Assembly (NCBI GenBank): GCA_026929865.2
Contig: CM049407.1
Coordinates: 21,286,501 to 21,350,500 of the forward strand
Reading direction: 5' to 3'
Source: Hyperoplus lanceolatus
Taxonomy: Eukaryota; Chordata; Actinopteri; Uranoscopiformes; Ammodytidae
DNA length: 64,000 bases
Below, piece by piece: positions 11,715-26,668 of the stretch. Position numbers and translations under genes: made by a program. Under the pieces are notes generated by a model. The model searched no databases. It was not told the DNA's origin and was given only the letters and a program-made list of their open reading frames with translations. Position 1 is the first letter of the stretch, and each line of letters starts with the position of its first letter.

Positions 11715-12428
11715 CTAGTAGAGCTTTCGGATCCAAGCCCCAATAGCCGAGTTTCCAGCATTGTTCAATTTGTTACCACAGGCCTTACCCACCAGGAAGA
11801 ACACCTCTGCAATGTTGAGCAGGATGCAAACCCCGGACACCGCGAGCATGAACACAGTAAAGACCGTCTTCTCTGTGGGCCTCGACACAAAGCAGTCCAC
11901 CGTGTTGGGACAGGGGTACGAGTCACACTTGACCAGCCGGATCATCTTGTAGCCAGGGTAGATCATATAAAACAGGAACATGAAGGTGACCTCGAAGATG
12001 AGACGGAACACCAGGCTGATGACGTACGTCCACCAGAGAGCCCCTGTGATTTTCATCTTCTGGGTCTTGATCTGCTCCAGGTCTTTGGGGTTGCTCCGCC
12101 CTGAGAGTTTGTAGAGCCTCTTGTCGACATGGCGACGGTGGGCCACGTGCATGGCTACCAGCAGGGCAGGAGTGGAGACCAGGATGAGCTGCAGGGCCCA
12201 TAGGCGGATGTGGGATATGGGGAAGAAGTGGTCGTAGCAGACACTGTTGCAACCCGGCTGCTGCGTGTTGCAGGTGAAGCCGGACTTCTCGTCGCCCCAC
12301 ACACTCTCCGCTGCCACCACCAGAACCAGGATACGGAAAATGAACAGGACAGAGAGCCAGATGCGGCCGATGCCCGTGGAGTGTCTGTTCACGCCGCTGA
12401 TGACAGCATAAAAGGATGCCCAGTTCAT
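11715..12428 (-). CDS. gjb1: Gap-junction beta connexin, GJB1 (Cx32)-like, 237 aa
   Basis: A beta-group connexin with the whole coding region in one exon. The N-terminus [18 protein letters not shown] and the first loop are very close to GJB1 as recalled (human [18 protein letters not shown]). Loop 1 has Cys53, Cys60 and Cys64; loop 2 has Cys168, Cys173 and Cys179; the docking residues Asn175 and Asp178 and the SRPTEKT signature are all kept. The short loop and tail mark the beta group. At 237 residues it is shorter than human GJB1 (283) because the C-terminal tail is cut back, and no CaaX-like end is present. An AG directly before AACCAAAGATG fits the usual connexin layout with an untranslated first exon upstream. 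Zebrafish cx27.5 is a likely counterpart. It sits about 4.7 kb upstream of the alpha connexin on the same strand, an alpha-beta arrangement also seen for GJA3-GJB2-GJB6 in mammals. GJB2/GJB6 are the alternatives but match less well. Confidence 0.88.
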   Translation of the reverse strand: MNWASFYAVISGVNRHSTGIGRIWLSVLFIFRILVLVVAAESVWGDEKSGFTCNTQQPGCNSVCYDHFFPISHIRLWALQLILVSTPALLVAMHVAHRRHVDKRLYKLSGRSNPKDLEQIKTQKMKITGALWWTYVISLVFRLIFEVTFMFLFYMIYPGYKMIRLVKCDSYPCPNTVDCFVSRPTEKTVFTVFMLAVSGVCILLNIAEVFFLVGKACGNKLNNAGNSAIGAWIRKLY

Positions 12429-12529
12429 CTTTGGTTCTGGGTCTGATGGAGCAAAAAATAAAAAAAAACATCAGAGGTATTGTGCTGAAAATTCTCTTTT
12501 CTTTTTACTTTTTTGTGTAAAGGTCAGCT

Positions 12530-12968
12530 ATCATCCAAAATGCACTTTTCATGGTTTTTCAACATTAGTATGGTTCCACGATATGCCTAGACTCCCAAAG
12601 TATGAGAAAAAACAACCCTTTTTTTTCTTCACTTTCAACTTTCAGAATTCTTCCCCATATGATGTCACAAGGGGAGAAGCCACCCCCTTTATTACTAACC
12701 TAAGCACTACTTCCACCAGTGATAAGCCACAACCCCAGATAACCGGCAGTTAGATTCAGGGCCAATCAGAGAAGAATGGGCTTTTTGGAAGGCGGGGTTT
12801 AACGAGACTGAAACAGACCGTTTCAGAGAGGGGCCATAAAGAGAAGATTCGGCAATGGCAATGGCACTTTGAGATATATTAATTTTTTTGGATACTACAC
12901 CATGAACAATTTCTAGTAGAAACCTAAATGATCATATAAACCTGAAAATTAGCTCAATATGTGACCTT
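12530..12968. mobile_element. MITE family A, copy 1 (AAGGTCA ends)
   Basis: The ends AAGGTCA and TGACCTT are inverted, with TA on both sides. The body matches 37380-37864, with shared landmarks such as AATGCACTTTT, ATGAGAAAAAACAACCC and ACTACACCATGAA, and matches the reversed fragment at 57532-57885. No protein is encoded. It lies just upstream of the beta connexin start. Confidence 0.75.
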
Positions 12969-13826
12969 TAAGTTTTTTAGATAAAAAACATGATGCAACA
13001 CAAGGCAATACAAACCTTCAGCAAATCAGTTATAAAGAGAACAAATCTGAGCATCCAGTGTGGCAAGAAAAACAATATAAACACAAAAACTCAGAAATTA
13101 ATTTATACAAACAACATACAACATAAAAATAACATTTTCACACTTCATAGAACACTCCTGGATTATTTTTAGTCCTTGTTATAAGACATTCAAAAGAGGC
13201 CGTGCCCATCGTTTACCTTAACCTACCAACAGAATCAGGCTTCGTCTGACTCATGTTTCCAAAAAGTGGGAACAAAAGAACATTCCTACATTAAATTAAT
13301 AAAAGCAACTTGTTCATTGTTAAACTTTCAAACATAAATGATCAACCATACAAGTTTAACCTTGTATAATAATACCTATACATAATTTCATAGTCTGCAG
13401 ATATAATAACAAACAGATCCCCCGGAATCAGACATCTTCTGCTGTGTTTGAATTAAGATCCCGTTCTTAAATATTTCTCAATATATTTCTATTTTGCCAT
13501 AATTCTAATAAAATATTGGGTCCCGGGCAAACAAAGATGAGATAAAGTACTTGTTTTCACTTGATACAGTCAAACATACAGATTCCTTATACAGTTCTTG
13601 ATTCGTAGGTATCTTCAATGCATCTTGTTGAAAACATTTCCTCTAGACAAATCAGCAATAGATATTATCCTCTTATTAAACTGTCATGGCAGCCTCTATA
13701 AGGCCATTGAATTTAGAAAGAACTTTTATTTGAATATAATGTTATCATAAATCTTTAGAATTGTAGGCAATACTTTCACCTACCTACTTTTATTCTTACT
13801 TTAATTGATATTCTAGGTATGCTTTA
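12969..13826. other. Intergenic DNA, no gene seen
   Basis: AT-rich sequence 5' of the beta connexin. An untranslated first exon could lie here or further right, but nothing in the sequence fixes it. Confidence 0.4.
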
Positions 13827-14435
13827 AGGGATAGTTCAGTATCTTTGAAGTGGGGTTATATGGGGTAATTAGGCCTAAGCAGGTGTGTTTCCTTATGGAG
13901 ATGGCAATCAGTGCAGTCACTATAAGGAGATTGGGGAGAGGTCGCTGTATCAGAAGTCAGCCTTGTACTGTTGCAGAGGGGGCCAGACGAAAAAAATAAT
14001 TCTCCACATATATAAATGTTTACTTCAAACCTAAATATCAGTTCAATTGTACACAAAACTGAGATTTTTTTCCACATCTTTAGTTTGCTCCAAGAGAGCC
14101 GTTTAGTTTTGTGTCATTCAGCTTCTCAGATCTACTGCGGATTAGACAGCAGATTAGATGAGACACAAGAACAAACAAAAATAAACGGCTGCCTGCCAGC
14201 AAATTAAATCTCTGGAACAAATCTCAGTTTAGTATACAATTGAACGGATATTCAGGTTATAAGTTTGCATTTATATATGTGGAGAATGGCCCCCTGTGTT
14301 ACAGTACAATGCTGACTTCTGCTACAGCGACATCTCCCTTAAACTCCTTAAAATGACTTTGCTGACCCCCAGCTCCATAAGGTAATTAACGTACTATGCC
14401 TAAGGACCACACTTCATAAATACTGAACTATCCCT
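13827..14435. mobile_element. Palindromic MITE, Harbinger-like
   Basis: The ends AGGGATAGTTCAGTAT and ATACTGAACTATCCCT are exact inverted repeats, flanked by TTA on each side (13824-13826 and 14436-14438), which suits a PIF/Harbinger target. The interior is also inverted: CATATATAAATG near 14006 pairs with CATTTATATATG near 14270. The element is therefore close to a full 600-bp hairpin without a transposase. Confidence 0.75.
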
Positions 14436-14438
14436 TTA

Positions 14439-16837
14439 AAGCCGGGCTTTTAGTCAGTGCAGTTTTTAAATTGTTAAGAAAGAATGCATTGGACAGAGAG
14501 AAAAAATATCAGCTATTATTCTCTCAATAAAATAGTCTTAATTGAAAAAGGAGGTTGCGCTTCAACAATGGAGAGTGTCAGTTGAGTGCTAAACCTCAAA
14601 TCCAATCCAATATGCATGTTGCAAAAAGTCAGGAAAAGGTAGCACATCTCAAGTTCAGGTTAAGGGGGACAACATACTTTCATTTTACTTGTTTAATTAG
14701 ACTCACATCACAATAAATCAACACTGACACATTTCAGCAAAAGCCTCCTTCAGAGCGTTAAAATCAAATTAAAATAAAATGATCTTTTAAGGCAGTCTTA
14801 GAGAAAACATATAGGAATGGGAATTCCAGCTCCTCAAATGTTGAGGATTTGCTGCTTTGGTCACTACAGCCTCACACTAGAGGTGGTTGTAGGTTTAATT
14901 CCCGACCCTCTGCTGTCTATTTAGCCCAATAATAACCAGAGGCTGAAGGATTAAAAAAAATTAAATGTTGATTAAATGTTACAAATGTCCCATTTATAGG
15001 TGTCCCTGCAGCTAAGAAGATAGAATACTCAAAGGTGAACCATGGATACTTCAACAAAAGATTTATCGCACCTTCAATTTACGATTTCACACCAAAATAC
15101 AAACTAATAGGTTTGTCCAAAATGCTTGATCTCCTCTCTTCTGATCATTATTATTGGTTTTCCAGTGTCCACCGACATGCTTGAGGTTCCAGTCTAGCTT
15201 ATTGTAATTATCAGAGTTGTTACCAGGCTCAGCAGGAGGTGTAAGAGGCATAGGAGGCAGTGTAGAGGACAAAGTTGACCCGCTGGTGTGGCATGGATGT
15301 GAATCCAGAGACGAAAGAAGCCTCTCTGCCTCCCTCTGCAGTTGGCAGGCCACTTAAAAGTGCAACACTGAAGTCTGGCACCAATGTGTCATGTGACATG
15401 CATTCACCACGTAGTCGTGGTGTAGCATGCAAAGTGGGCATCTGCGCCCAAGGGGTCTCTAATGCTCTCTAAGAAAATAATCGGTCCAAAAAATTGTAAT
15501 TTCAGAAACTAAATTTATGATGGTTAGAAATTCTGAATTTGTCAGCCTACAAAGACTCTAATACTTTGTGACAAGCATGGTAACTATAGATGCACAAGAC
15601 GGTGTATGCAAGATGTCTGCCATTCTGTTTGATTATCGTCACAAGAAAGTCCAATTTTTTGGAATGAAGTATATGGAACACATCTTTTTTAAACTCTTGA
15701 GTTTTATCTGTAACTGTAGCTGTTCATTAAAGTCTTCATTGTGATTGTCCAACTCTAAAGACTCAAGATAAGACAAGTAACAGTGAATACTAAACCACCG
15801 TTAAGCACACAGTGAACAAGCTGTCCATTTTTCTTAGTAAAATGATAATGATCTGCTAACAGAATTACAAATGAAGCAGACTTACCTTCAGCTGTATTTT
15901 GGATTAAAGCACATCCAGCAACATTTACGTTAACATTAGCAGCTTTTTTTTTGTTATCCCGTTCAATCTGTGACTGTGAACAAGAGTATCAGAGCACCAT
16001 GACTTTGCATTGCTAATGATTTCTCTCACACTAGCCACTGCCCTGCACTGGAGAGGTCATATGCTTCTCGGCGCCATATTTGCATACAATAGGCCCATTT
16101 ACAGAGGCCAAACAAACAGCTTCAGAATTCAGATCAAAGGTTTTCATTTCTGTCCAGCTGAGGAATCTGTGTGGGGACAGCGGTCTGTCCTTTTTTGCCC
16201 TTATTGTGTTGTGTTCTGCAGAGGAAGTGGAGGGTGTTTTTGACGCAATACAGCGTAAAACTTGAAGGTCTATAACAAAGAATGACCCATAACATCTGAA
16301 GATAAGAAGACAAGAGTTTATTATCATAATAATCGGTCTATCATCTGGTTTTCCTTCTCAGCCTTTATGTCCACATTGTTGCTGCACGCCTAACATACTG
16401 ATTCACTGATCTGTTCACTCTAAGGAACCAAGTACAGTTTGACGTATTTCTTTGGGATCAAATGCCTGTATTTTCCCTAATAATTGTCCCTTGCATCATT
16501 TTTTTTTGCATTTACAGTCAGTCCAGTTTTTATACACAGTAACTTGTAGGGAAACACTATATTGTGACACTTTACATGATGCATTTATTGCTCCCTTCAA
16601 AAAGCAATGTTCTGACAGTTTGAAGCCACTGAGTGCAGGAGCTCTACCCAGCTGTGGTGGTTGAACCTGTGTATATGGTTTTTGCCTATGTTTTAAAAAC
16701 ATAGGCTATGACCGATGTGTTACCAACACACCACAGGATGCAGTAGATTGAATATATAATGCTAGAAGAACCATGTTTATTTGTTTCACAAACAACCCCT
16801 GCATGTAGTAAGTGTTACACCCATTATCTGACACATA
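14439..16837. other. Intergenic DNA, no gene seen
   Basis: No exon, RNA gene or clear mobile element could be supported. Short open frames here lack similarity to any family I recognise. Confidence 0.4.
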
Positions 16838-18449
16838 CAGTGTCGTGCAAAAGTTTGTGAACCCCTTGAGCCTTTTGGAATTTTATTTATTTTAACCATT
16901 ATTAATTCATTTTTTTCAATACCAGTATTTTTTATATGAAATAATAGATGTTTGTTTATCAATTCAACATTTTTCTTTTCCAGAAATCAATTGTTAAAAC
17001 AGATAAAACAAATTATTTGACAAATGTTGTATGTGCAAAAGTTTGTGAACCCTAAGCTGCATTGCTTAAATCGAGCAAGGTAAACACAATCAGGTGGGCC
17101 AAATTGATTGATGAAATAGACCAATGTAATGAGAGATCTTTAGGGAAGAAATTGGGCGCCACTAGCTAAAACAAAGATAAAACCAGACCAGTTTAGGCCC
17201 ACCAAACTGAACCCATACAGGTCAGACATGCTAAAAGGGAAAGAAATCTAAGAAGATCTCAGGAATAGAGTTGTGATGCTGCACATTTGTCTGGGGACAG
17301 CTATAAATTAATTAAAAAAAAGTTTGAGCTCCATCGGTCCACCGTGAGGCAAATCATCTACAAATGGAGAGCTTTACGAGTGACTAAACATCTGCCTAGA
17401 AGTGGACTTCCTTCAAAAATATCTTCAAGCGCCACAAGAAAAGTATTTTTTTAGTTAAAAGCCAACCCACACATTACATCTAGTGATTTGCAGACCTCTC
17501 TTGCAACATCTGGGACAGATGTGCATGGTTCCACAATAAGAAGAAAACTCAGTCAACATGGCTTTTTAAGGGAGGGTTGCTGAAGAAGCCTCTGCTCTCA
17601 AAAAAGAACAAAACTGCTTGTCACAACTTTGCCAGAGAGCACCTGGGGATACCTGAAGTCTTATTCTGTGGACAGATTACTCCAAAATTGATCTGTTTGG
17701 TCATAACCAAAACCGCCATGTTTGGGCAAAAACGCAACTCTGCCTACCACCAAGAGAACCTTCTCCCAAGTGAAGAATGGTGGTGGCAAATGGTCTGCAA
17801 ATCTCCAGATGTAATGTGTGGGTTGGCTTTTACCTGAAAAATCCCTTTTCTCGTGGCGCTTGAAGATATTTTTGAAGGAAGTCCACTTCTAGGCAGATGT
17901 TAAGTCACTCTTAAAGCTCTCCATTTGTAGATGATTTGCCTCACGGTGGGCTGATGGAGCTCAAACTTTTTTATATGAATGTATAGCTGTCCCCAGACAA
18001 ATGTGCAACATCAAAACTCTATTCCTGCGATCCTCTGAGATTTTTTCCCCTTTGAGCATGTCTGACCTGTATGGGTTCAGTTTGGTGGGCCTAAACTGAC
18101 CTGGTTTTATCTTTGTTTTATCTAGTTGCGCCCAATTTCTTCCCTAAAGATCTCTCATTACATTGGTCTATTTCATCAATCAGTTTGGCCCACCTGATTG
18201 TGTTTAACTTGCTCGATTTAAGCAATGCAGCTTAGGGTTCACAAACTTTTGCACATACAACATTTGTCAAATCATTTGTTTTATCCATTTTAACAATTGA
18301 TTTCTGGAAAAGAAAAATGTTGAATTGATAAACAAACATCTGTTATTTCATATAAAAAATACTGGTATTGAAAAAAATGAATTAATAATGGTTCAAATAA
18401 ATAAAATTCCAAAAGGCTCAAGGGGTTCACAAACTTTCGCACGGCACTG
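16838..18449. mobile_element. Inverted-duplicate Tc1-like transposon, 1.6 kb
   Basis: CAGTGTCGTGCAAAAGTTTG on the left and its near reverse complement on the right are flanked by TA (16836-16837 and 18450-18451). The inverted match covers roughly 650-700 bp on each side, far beyond normal Tc1 terminal repeats, and includes the start of the transposase gene. The central part, about 17480-17790, keeps one copy of the middle of a Tc1-type transposase, with recognisable pieces such as KNKTACHNFAREHLG, FCGQ and AMFGQKRNSAYHQENLLPS. The element is not functional and looks like a 5' half joined to an inverted copy of itself. Confidence 0.85.
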
Positions 18450-18451
18450 TA

Positions 18452-20253
<1,802 letters not shown>

Positions 20254-20879
20254 GGCTAACCCCTGCTTCGGTTGAGCCTAAAGGACGACATCTGGAGGTG
20301 ATCAACAGTTATTGCAACATCTCGATAATGCTTCTCTCACTGTGAATCACTCTGCAGCTATATTCAGTACTGTGAAAGACATTAGACAACAGCTATTTGT
20401 TCAGTGATCCAACTCTACATTCCTAAATTGCCACACGTCAAAAGAGGCCTCTAAGGAGAGAAACACCGCAGATGTCTAGTGATTATAAGTGGTTCATGAC
20501 ATACAGTATATCATCAGGCAATAATGTAATATGTAATCAAGTATATTTTAAGATGGACATATTAAGATATTCCTAAAGTGGTCCTCAACTGAGTCAAGTG
20601 ACATATATTTACATTGATGTTTCAATACTCTATAGTTTAAATAGCTTACATCATTACTGTATTTGTGTGCTGAACTTCTGTGTTTGTGTTAGCTGCTGAC
20701 TCCGCCTATTCAACTATTCAATGTATCATGGCAATTAATCTGTAATGAAGGAACACACCTTGTCACATGCAGGTGTTACCTGTCTTGACTCACTTTTGAA
20801 TGATCACATTGCATTCATGGTTTGTTCAAGAGGCCACACGTAATGTGTCTACATAGGTGTGTCGGTGAATTAAGTCAGT

Positions 20880-21794
<915 letters not shown>

Positions 21795-24700
21795 ATGGGG
21801 CACCCTCCGCTGGAGTTCAGCGAATGCTATCTGGACAGCCCGGAGTTCAGGGAGACTCTCAAGTGTTATGAACTAGAGCTGGACAGGACCAGCAAATTTC
21901 TCAAAGAGTTGATAAAAGATGGCAACAGTGTGATCACTGCGATCAAGGGTAAGCGTGCGTAAAATGCGATCAAATTGTTGATTTCGTGCACATTGCGTGT
22001 ACATATGGAGGCGGTTGTATGAGGCTGGAGAGGGGATCAGCATCAGTGAATGGGCCCTCTTTTTGAGGTCCTAATGCAGGGTCAGTGTGGGTGGCTGGGG
22101 GAGGAGCTAATGCTCCATTCTCTTGGGAGAACTCCAAAAAGCCTGCTTTGAAAGGCCATTGATCTGATGCAGATGTGCAGGATGAGCAGCTCTCCAAACT
22201 AGCACAACATCTGCCTTCTCATTCATCCACGTGCTGTCTGTCCCCAGTGGGCCAGAGCCAGTGACAGCACCCAGCGGATGATGTGTGTATGTGGGTTAGT
22301 GTGTTATAGTCACCATTCTGCTGTCCAAATAATCAGCAAGTGACGAGTTTTCACCTCGCCAACACAAACTGTCATTGTAGGTGCTGCACTGTGCTGCACT
22401 GTAGTAGGACCTCTACTGTATTCAAAAATCAGATAATAGCCTGAGGTCACGAGTGCTTGCGGCTGCTGGGCTGCCTACACAGCACCAAGAGATATTCATG
22501 ACAGTCCCATTTTTATGCTGAGGCCTAATGATCAACAGGGCTCACTGCTCATGCACTGGAGAACTCCCTTTTCCAAACTCTGACCTCCAGCTGTGATTGT
22601 TGAGAAATGTGCCTGTTCTGCTTTGCACTTTGTTGACCAGTAAAAACTAAAAACAAAAGCCTACACAAATGCACAATTAAATACAAAAAAAATATTATAC
22701 TGTGAAAACTCAATTTATTAACACATGAAACGATCAGAGGATTGCAGAGATATTTCAGTATGACTCGAATAAGGTACAGAAGACATGTTAGCCAAGCTCT
22801 TCAGGCAAAATGCCCCACTGTATTGATTTAACAGACTCGTTTTTGTTTGGATAATATAAGCCAGACATAGCAAGGGTATTATATTACAGCATACTGCCTG
22901 CTGTTATGCTGCTGAGCCCTGCTGCCAAAGGCGTTTAGACTTTAGGAAAAAAAGAAAAAACGCTCGTTTACAGTAATCCTGGACTGCACTTTGAAAATTC
23001 ACAATGTAAATGACGACAGTAAATTACATATTGCTGTCAATCCTATAATTGTTGTTGCCAAACTCTAAAGGACTAAATCTGTGTGTGTTTTTTTTAAAGG
23101 CTATTCTTTGGCGGTGCAAAAGTTTTCCCAGACTCTCAGCATGTTCCAGTTCGACAGCATTGGTGACTCGCTGACAGATGATGAGATTAACATTGGTAAG
23201 ATAATACAGACGTTATCCTTAATACACTTCATACTTTACAATGACTGTCAAAGTCAAGATGATGGATGGGGCTTTTTGAGAACTTGCAGAACATTTTATC
23301 CCTTAGTCCAACAGGCCTCTCTGTTCACTTTTACTGTTTTTTATTTTTTATTTACACCAGAAGACCTTCATCAGAATAGCTCAAGAAGCAATAACTTTTC
23401 CTTCTTGAGCTCAGTGAAGAGGAACTTATGTTTTGGCAGCTACTTTGGTCATTCCTGAAATCTTGAATGTGAGGAATCAGGAAACAAAAACTTTTGGACG
23501 AAACAAAAACTTCAGCCATATAACTTAATGACACGTGAATGTAAAAAAAACAAAAAAAAAACAGCTGGAAATGTCATCATCATGAAGTCTATGCTAATGC
23601 ATGTGTGTAGAATCTTTGGAGCAAGTATGTTGTGTGTTTTTCTTTTCTTTTTTCAACGTCCCTTTGTCAAACAGACAAGATATCAATTGTTTAACTGACA
23701 GCTTTATACCGGGTCATCATCTTTTTGTCTTTTTTCATCCACAGCTCAGTCGTTCCAGGAGTTCGCCGGACTCCTGCAGGAAGTAGAGCACGACAGGATG
23801 ATGCTGGTGGGTTATCCATTTCCTCCACGCTAACCCTGCATCCTATCCGACCCCACGCTAGATATTAGACACCGCATTAACGCATCCGGTGCTAAAGATT
23901 AGCCGGCTCACAGGGAAACCTTTGGCACATGCTGACCCTGGAGTGCTAGCCAAACTAGCCTTCTGTTTGTTATGGCGCAAACTACACACCTTTTGTGTTG
24001 TTTAGCACTCAGTCCATCTGGCTCTGCTAATTATCACAAGACATGTCCGCACACCTAGTGACTGCTCATGTGTGTAATTATGTGCCCTATTGTTTTGGGC
24101 ATGATGTTGGTTATTTTTCTCTCAGTTCCCCTTTTGGTTTTCTGGTTCCCTTTCTGTGTTTTGATACTTCTTTTTTTTGCTGTTTTATCACTCCTGTGGC
24201 TGTTATTTGGCACACATTATTATACTGCAAATGATACTGAAAATCTTCTTCCCTAGTGTTTATTTTCATAATTTCTAACTTTATTACACAGACATTTTCC
24301 CATGTCTTTCCTCTTTTACCCTTCCAGACTCAGAAACAATTTAGCCTTCTTTACCTCATCCTCTTGCACTTGCCTCACACTTAGAGCCAAGGCATTCTGA
24401 GTAGTATTTCCTGTTAGCCTGGTTATTATGGATGACCGATCTAATTGTGAATCTGGAGGTCATCTAGTAAATTGCACTTCAAATGGTGTGGCAGAGCAAC
24501 GTCTGTTGGGAGCATCTATGAACCTCAACAATATTTATTTCCAACACTGAGTTTAAGAGTTTGTTCCACATAAGGCGATACAGAGCATATGTATGCGTGT
24601 GTCTCTGTGTTGTGGTAGTAACGACTGCTCCCTGTTTGTGCCTATCCAGGTTCAGAATTCCTCCGATCTGCTCATCAAGCCGTTGGAGAAGTTCAGAAAG

Positions 24701-26668
24701 GAACAGATAGGACTAACAAAAGTGAGTGTTTTTACCCATTCCTCTGCACAATTTATTGGGTTCATAGTTCCAACTGTTGCTATACATGGAGAGTCAACTC
24801 ATTGTGCGACATATAATACTTTCCTGGGCAACTTACACACTTAAGACAGGATGTTACAAGTTGCTTCCTCCCAAATGTGTGAAACAATAATCTATAAGTG
24901 TCTTCTTCCTCTTAGACGTAGTATTGAATAAGACATGTAGTTGGAAGGAAAGCGGTTTTGTTGTTGAGAACAGCTCATGTTTGTCTTAAGTGCTCCTTCT
25001 CAAACATTCCATTGTGCTTTTAAAGTCACCAGGAAACTCTGTGGGATATCACCATGAGTATTTATGACATTTTGTTTCCCCCCTCCATCAAGGGGGGAAA
25101 CAAATTTAAGCAGACCGTAGAATAATTACTAAATTAATTCATATTTAGAACGTATTTAGTACTTTTTTTGAATGACATATTATCAAACAGGGTTTATGTA
25201 TTGTTCTATTTACTGCAGTGCATATTCTCTACTTTGACCAATTTTTTTCTACACAATAATGTTTGGTTAGTGTTAATGTTAGTTTGGTTTCCTCAAATCA
25301 CTTCCCTCAAAAGTTTTTCATATTAGTTGAGCTACTCTCCAATTTCTCCAAATACCCCCTGGCAATCACAGGATTCATAGAGCTAAACCATAATTTGAAG
25401 GATTTGAGGACTGGATACCTGAACGTTTCTTTAATTTGTCTTCCTGTGCCACATATAATCTTTCATTTCTAACAATTGTCCCATTGCAGGAAAAGAAAAA
25501 GAAGTTTGAGAAGGAGAGTGAGAAATATTACTCCCAGGTAGACAAACACCTGAATATGTCCGCCAAGAAGAAGGAGAGTCAACTTCAAGAGGTACAAGAG
25601 CACAACAGGAATTCATCAGTCTGTTGTGAAATTTACAACAGAGTGACAAAGAGGCCATTGTTTGATGTTTGCTTTTTATTTCCTTTTTAAAATTTAAACT
25701 ACAGGCAGATGAAAGCCTAGACAAAGAGCGAGTGAACTTCTATGAATCGTCGGTGGAGTATGTGTACCAGGTCCATCAGGTGCAGGACCGCAAGAAGTTT
25801 GACGTGGTGGAGCCGGTGAGTGCTGCTTCCTCTCTGCTGACACACACACATTTAAAGGTGGAGTCAGTGATTCTGGAGAATGCATGTTGTTACATTTTCT
25901 TGTTGTCCAAAAATCTGTAAATTTTTTCTTACGATCCGCTACCTGTCCGGAATGTGTACGCGCTGGGGAAAATCCAGTGTAAACGTGCATGTTGCTAGCT
26001 ACGGTGGGCCCCCTTTGTTTACATACCAGTTTACCCATTTAGGCTGTGTATCAACACCAGATTTTGTCAGTGAACACACAGTACAGATCGTGAGGAGATA
26101 TTCACTGAATTTGAAAAAAAGTGAATTTGTCAACAAGCATTCTCCAGAATTGCTGACTCCACCTTTTAACAAGAGGTGGAGGGAAAACACTGTGTGGTTT
26201 GGGAAGAAGACTTTATAATAGATGGAAAAAAAAATCCCACTCATCCTTTATGTGGGCAGTTCTTCTGTTTAAGGCTCTTGTTCACAGCAGTCTTAAGTGT
26301 GTGATTCATGCTTTGGTTGGACAGGTGCTGGCGTTCCTCCACAGCATTTTAACGCTCAACAACCTGACGGTGGAGATGACTCAGGACTTCATGCCTTACA
26401 AGCAAGAGCTGCAGCTCAGCTTGCAGAACGTGAGTGTGGAGTCACTGGAAGCCAATGGTGCCCTTAGTGAGATTTAATATGCCTTTTAATTGGATCATAA
26501 TCATACGGTTCTAAAGTGCTGCCTGGGTTTTCGTGCAGACAAGAAACCACTACGAGAGCACTCGCGATGAGATGCAGGAGCTGATGATGAGAATGAAACA
26601 ACCAACCCAGATCGGCAGGATGCACAGTTTTACGCCCATGGAGGGCTATCTGTACTGTCAGGAGAAGT
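21795..26668 (+). CDS. ophn1: ophn1 exons 1-8: BAR domain
   Basis: Exons 1-8 encode residues 1 to about 277. Residues about 15-240 are the BAR domain, a helical dimer that senses or bends membrane. Conserved runs include [41 protein letters not shown] and [14 protein letters not shown]. Exon 8 ends by starting the PH domain with EGYLYCQEK. Introns are short, mostly under 1.2 kb, and a MITE sits in the intron between exons 6 and 7. Confidence 0.92.

Noticed and set aside
11923-12471. 182-codon frame overlapping the beta connexin
   Set aside because: It is a shifted-frame shadow of the connexin coding sequence and has no family similarity.
17577-17837. Intact Tc1 transposase gene
   Set aside because: Only the middle of the transposase is present, without the start or the full catalytic core, between inverted duplicate arms.
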